Under the pieces are notes generated by a model. The model was not told where the DNA came from. It saw nothing but the letters and a program-made list of their open reading frames with translations, and searched no databases. Position numbers and translations under genes: made by a program. This document shows, piece after piece, positions 63,226 through 64,000 of a stretch of 64,000 nt of DNA. Source of the stretch: Azonexaceae bacterium (GTDB lineage: Bacteria; Pseudomonadota; Gammaproteobacteria; Burkholderiales; Rhodocyclaceae); NCBI GenBank assembly GCA_009469675.1, contig SSSZ01000002.1, positions 1-64,000 of the forward strand. The letters run 5' to 3'. Position 1 is the first letter of the stretch. Each line of letters starts with the position of its first letter.

Positions 63226-64000
63226 CTATTCCAGGCCGGCCAGGCGGGCCTTGCGCTCCCGTTCGATACGGGTGATGAAACGCTGGATCATGGTCAGGCG
63301 CTGCCCCGGCAGATCGATGAACTCGCAGCCCGCCCGGATGAAGTGGTGGCCGCTGCGGTTGCTCACCGGGACGGCGCTACGCACGCACAGGGTGGCGACG
63401 ACGATGCCTTCTTCCGGCAGGGCGATGCGGCAGTTTTGGACGAGGGCGCCGACCGGCAGGAATTCGGCGGCGGCTTCCGGCACCATGAGGCTGACCCCGC
63501 CACCGCTGAGATCCAGGATCTTGAGTTCCTCTGCATGGAGCAGCCCCTCGCCGCGGGGTATCGGCGCCTGGCAGAGCAACACCGGCGTCACCGGGGTTTC
63601 CAGCCGGAAGTATTCGCGCCGTTGGAGGCGCAGCAGCTTGCCCGGCAGGGGGGCGCGAAAGGCCGGTCGGCCGGCGAATTCCGCCGCTTCGAGGCGTACG
63701 AGGGGGAACTGGATTTTGACCTTGTCGAGCTTGGCCGTGAGAATCAGCGAGACGGCCTTGCGAGCCGCCTGGTTCATGGTTTCTTCGCTGCCCAGGTCGA
63801 GGATGAGGCTGTCGCCGGCCTCGTCGACGGCGAGGATCGTGGTGAGCAGAAAGGCGTTGCCGTGGTCGAAATAGACCGTGGCGAGCGACTGGTGTTTGTG
63901 CAGGGCGCGCAGGACAAAAAGAATCTCGACCCGGCCGGTCAGCATGTACTTGCCGTAGGCGTCGGTTTTTTCCAGTTCGAATTCGGGAACGTGTTCTTTA
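63226..64000 (-). CDS. ycgR: YcgR-like PilZ flagellar brake protein (5' end outside window)
   Basis: Reads from beyond the right edge; at least 257 codons with no stop to position 64000. It has an N-terminal YcgR-type domain and a C-terminal PilZ domain with the c-di-GMP motifs RREYFR (RxxxR) and DLSGGG (D/N-x-S-x-x-G). YcgR proteins slow the motor by binding the stator or switch when c-di-GMP is high. An internal ATG at 63945 exists, but the frame continues upstream with protein-like sequence, so the true start probably lies outside. Confidence 0.85.
   Translation of the reverse strand, partial: KEHVPEFELEKTDAYGKYMLTGRVEILFVLRALHKHQSLATVYFDHGNAFLLTTILAVDEAGDSLILDLGSEETMNQAARKAVSLILTAKLDKVKIQFPLVRLEAAEFAGRPAFRAPLPGKLLRLQRREYFRLETPVTPVLLCQAPIPRGEGLLHAEELKILDLSGGGVSLMVPEAAAEFLPVGALVQNCRIALPEEGIVVATLCVRSAVPVSNRSGHHFIRAGCEFIDLPGQRLTMIQRFITRIERERKARLAGLE

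Noticed and set aside
1-64000. tRNA, rRNA, insertion sequences, CRISPR arrays or prophage genes
   Set aside because: None seen; apart from the palindromic element at 36424-36527 all long stretches are accounted for by housekeeping motility and respiration genes.

Overview
The window is high-GC DNA (roughly 65% by eye) with dense gene packing. It is almost entirely respiratory, chemotaxis and flagellar genes. Content and order (FNR-controlled ccoNOQP-ccoGH, flhBAFG-fliA-motCD, FleS/FleR-like sigma54 control, MCPs with CheR-tether tails, tandem cheV, two cheA genes) suggest a polarly flagellated, microaerobic or facultative betaproteobacterium, probably Rhodocyclales. That assignment is inference from gene content and protein style; there is no rRNA or tRNA in the window to test it.

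Layout. (1) 1-5833: a likely FNR-driven small RNA, then ccoNOQP (cbb3 oxidase) behind a second FNR box, a terminator, ccoG-ccoH and a small DUF3149-like membrane protein. (2) 5945-7312: a TonB-like protein, convergent with a Nudix hydrolase. (3) 7487-9323: motAB. (4) 9429-23011: first chemotaxis run: an MCP interrupted by one in-frame TAA, cheY, cheA, cheW, two large PAS-containing MCPs, cheR, cheD, cheB and a STAS protein. (5) 23261-28384: second chemotaxis run: cheV-cheV-cheY-cheZ-cheA, closed by a strong terminator. (6) 28561-36394: flhBAFG-fliA-motCD. (7) 36424-36527: a 104-bp palindromic element. (8) 36527-38039 (minus): flgN-flgM-flgA. (9) 38235-49210: flgBCDEFGHIJKL plus an unrecognised lipoprotein. 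(10) 49207-60131 (minus): fliFGHIJ, then fliKLMNOPQR. (11) 60241-63157: fleS-fleR-like two-component genes, then fliE. (12) a YcgR-type PilZ protein running off the right edge.

How it works together. Promoters legible in the sequence describe a polar-flagellum cascade. Sigma54 (-24/-12) sites precede flgB, fliK and fliE, consistent with control by a FleR-like activator encoded here. Sigma28 sites precede flgMN and flgKL, consistent with FliA (encoded here) held by FlgM until hook completion. Oxygen supply (cbb3), oxygen or energy sensing (Aer-like PAS MCP), two CheA kinases, CheY/CheZ, two stator pairs (MotAB, MotCD) and a c-di-GMP brake (YcgR) together make a microaerotaxis and motility locus. 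No fliC, fliD, rpoN, ccoI or ccoS lies in the window.

Most interesting observations: the FNR-class-II promoter plus two-hairpin transcript at 120-236; the single TAA replacing the conserved Glu at the MCP hairpin tip (10098-10100); the palindromic MITE-like element at 36424-36527; the FlhG P-loop Lys-to-Arg change; GFFxPL-type repeats in CheA and duplicated CheY-tail-like peptides in CheZ; and the unrecognised lipoprotein ending the flg run. I did not find an obviously new defence, mobile or biosynthetic system.
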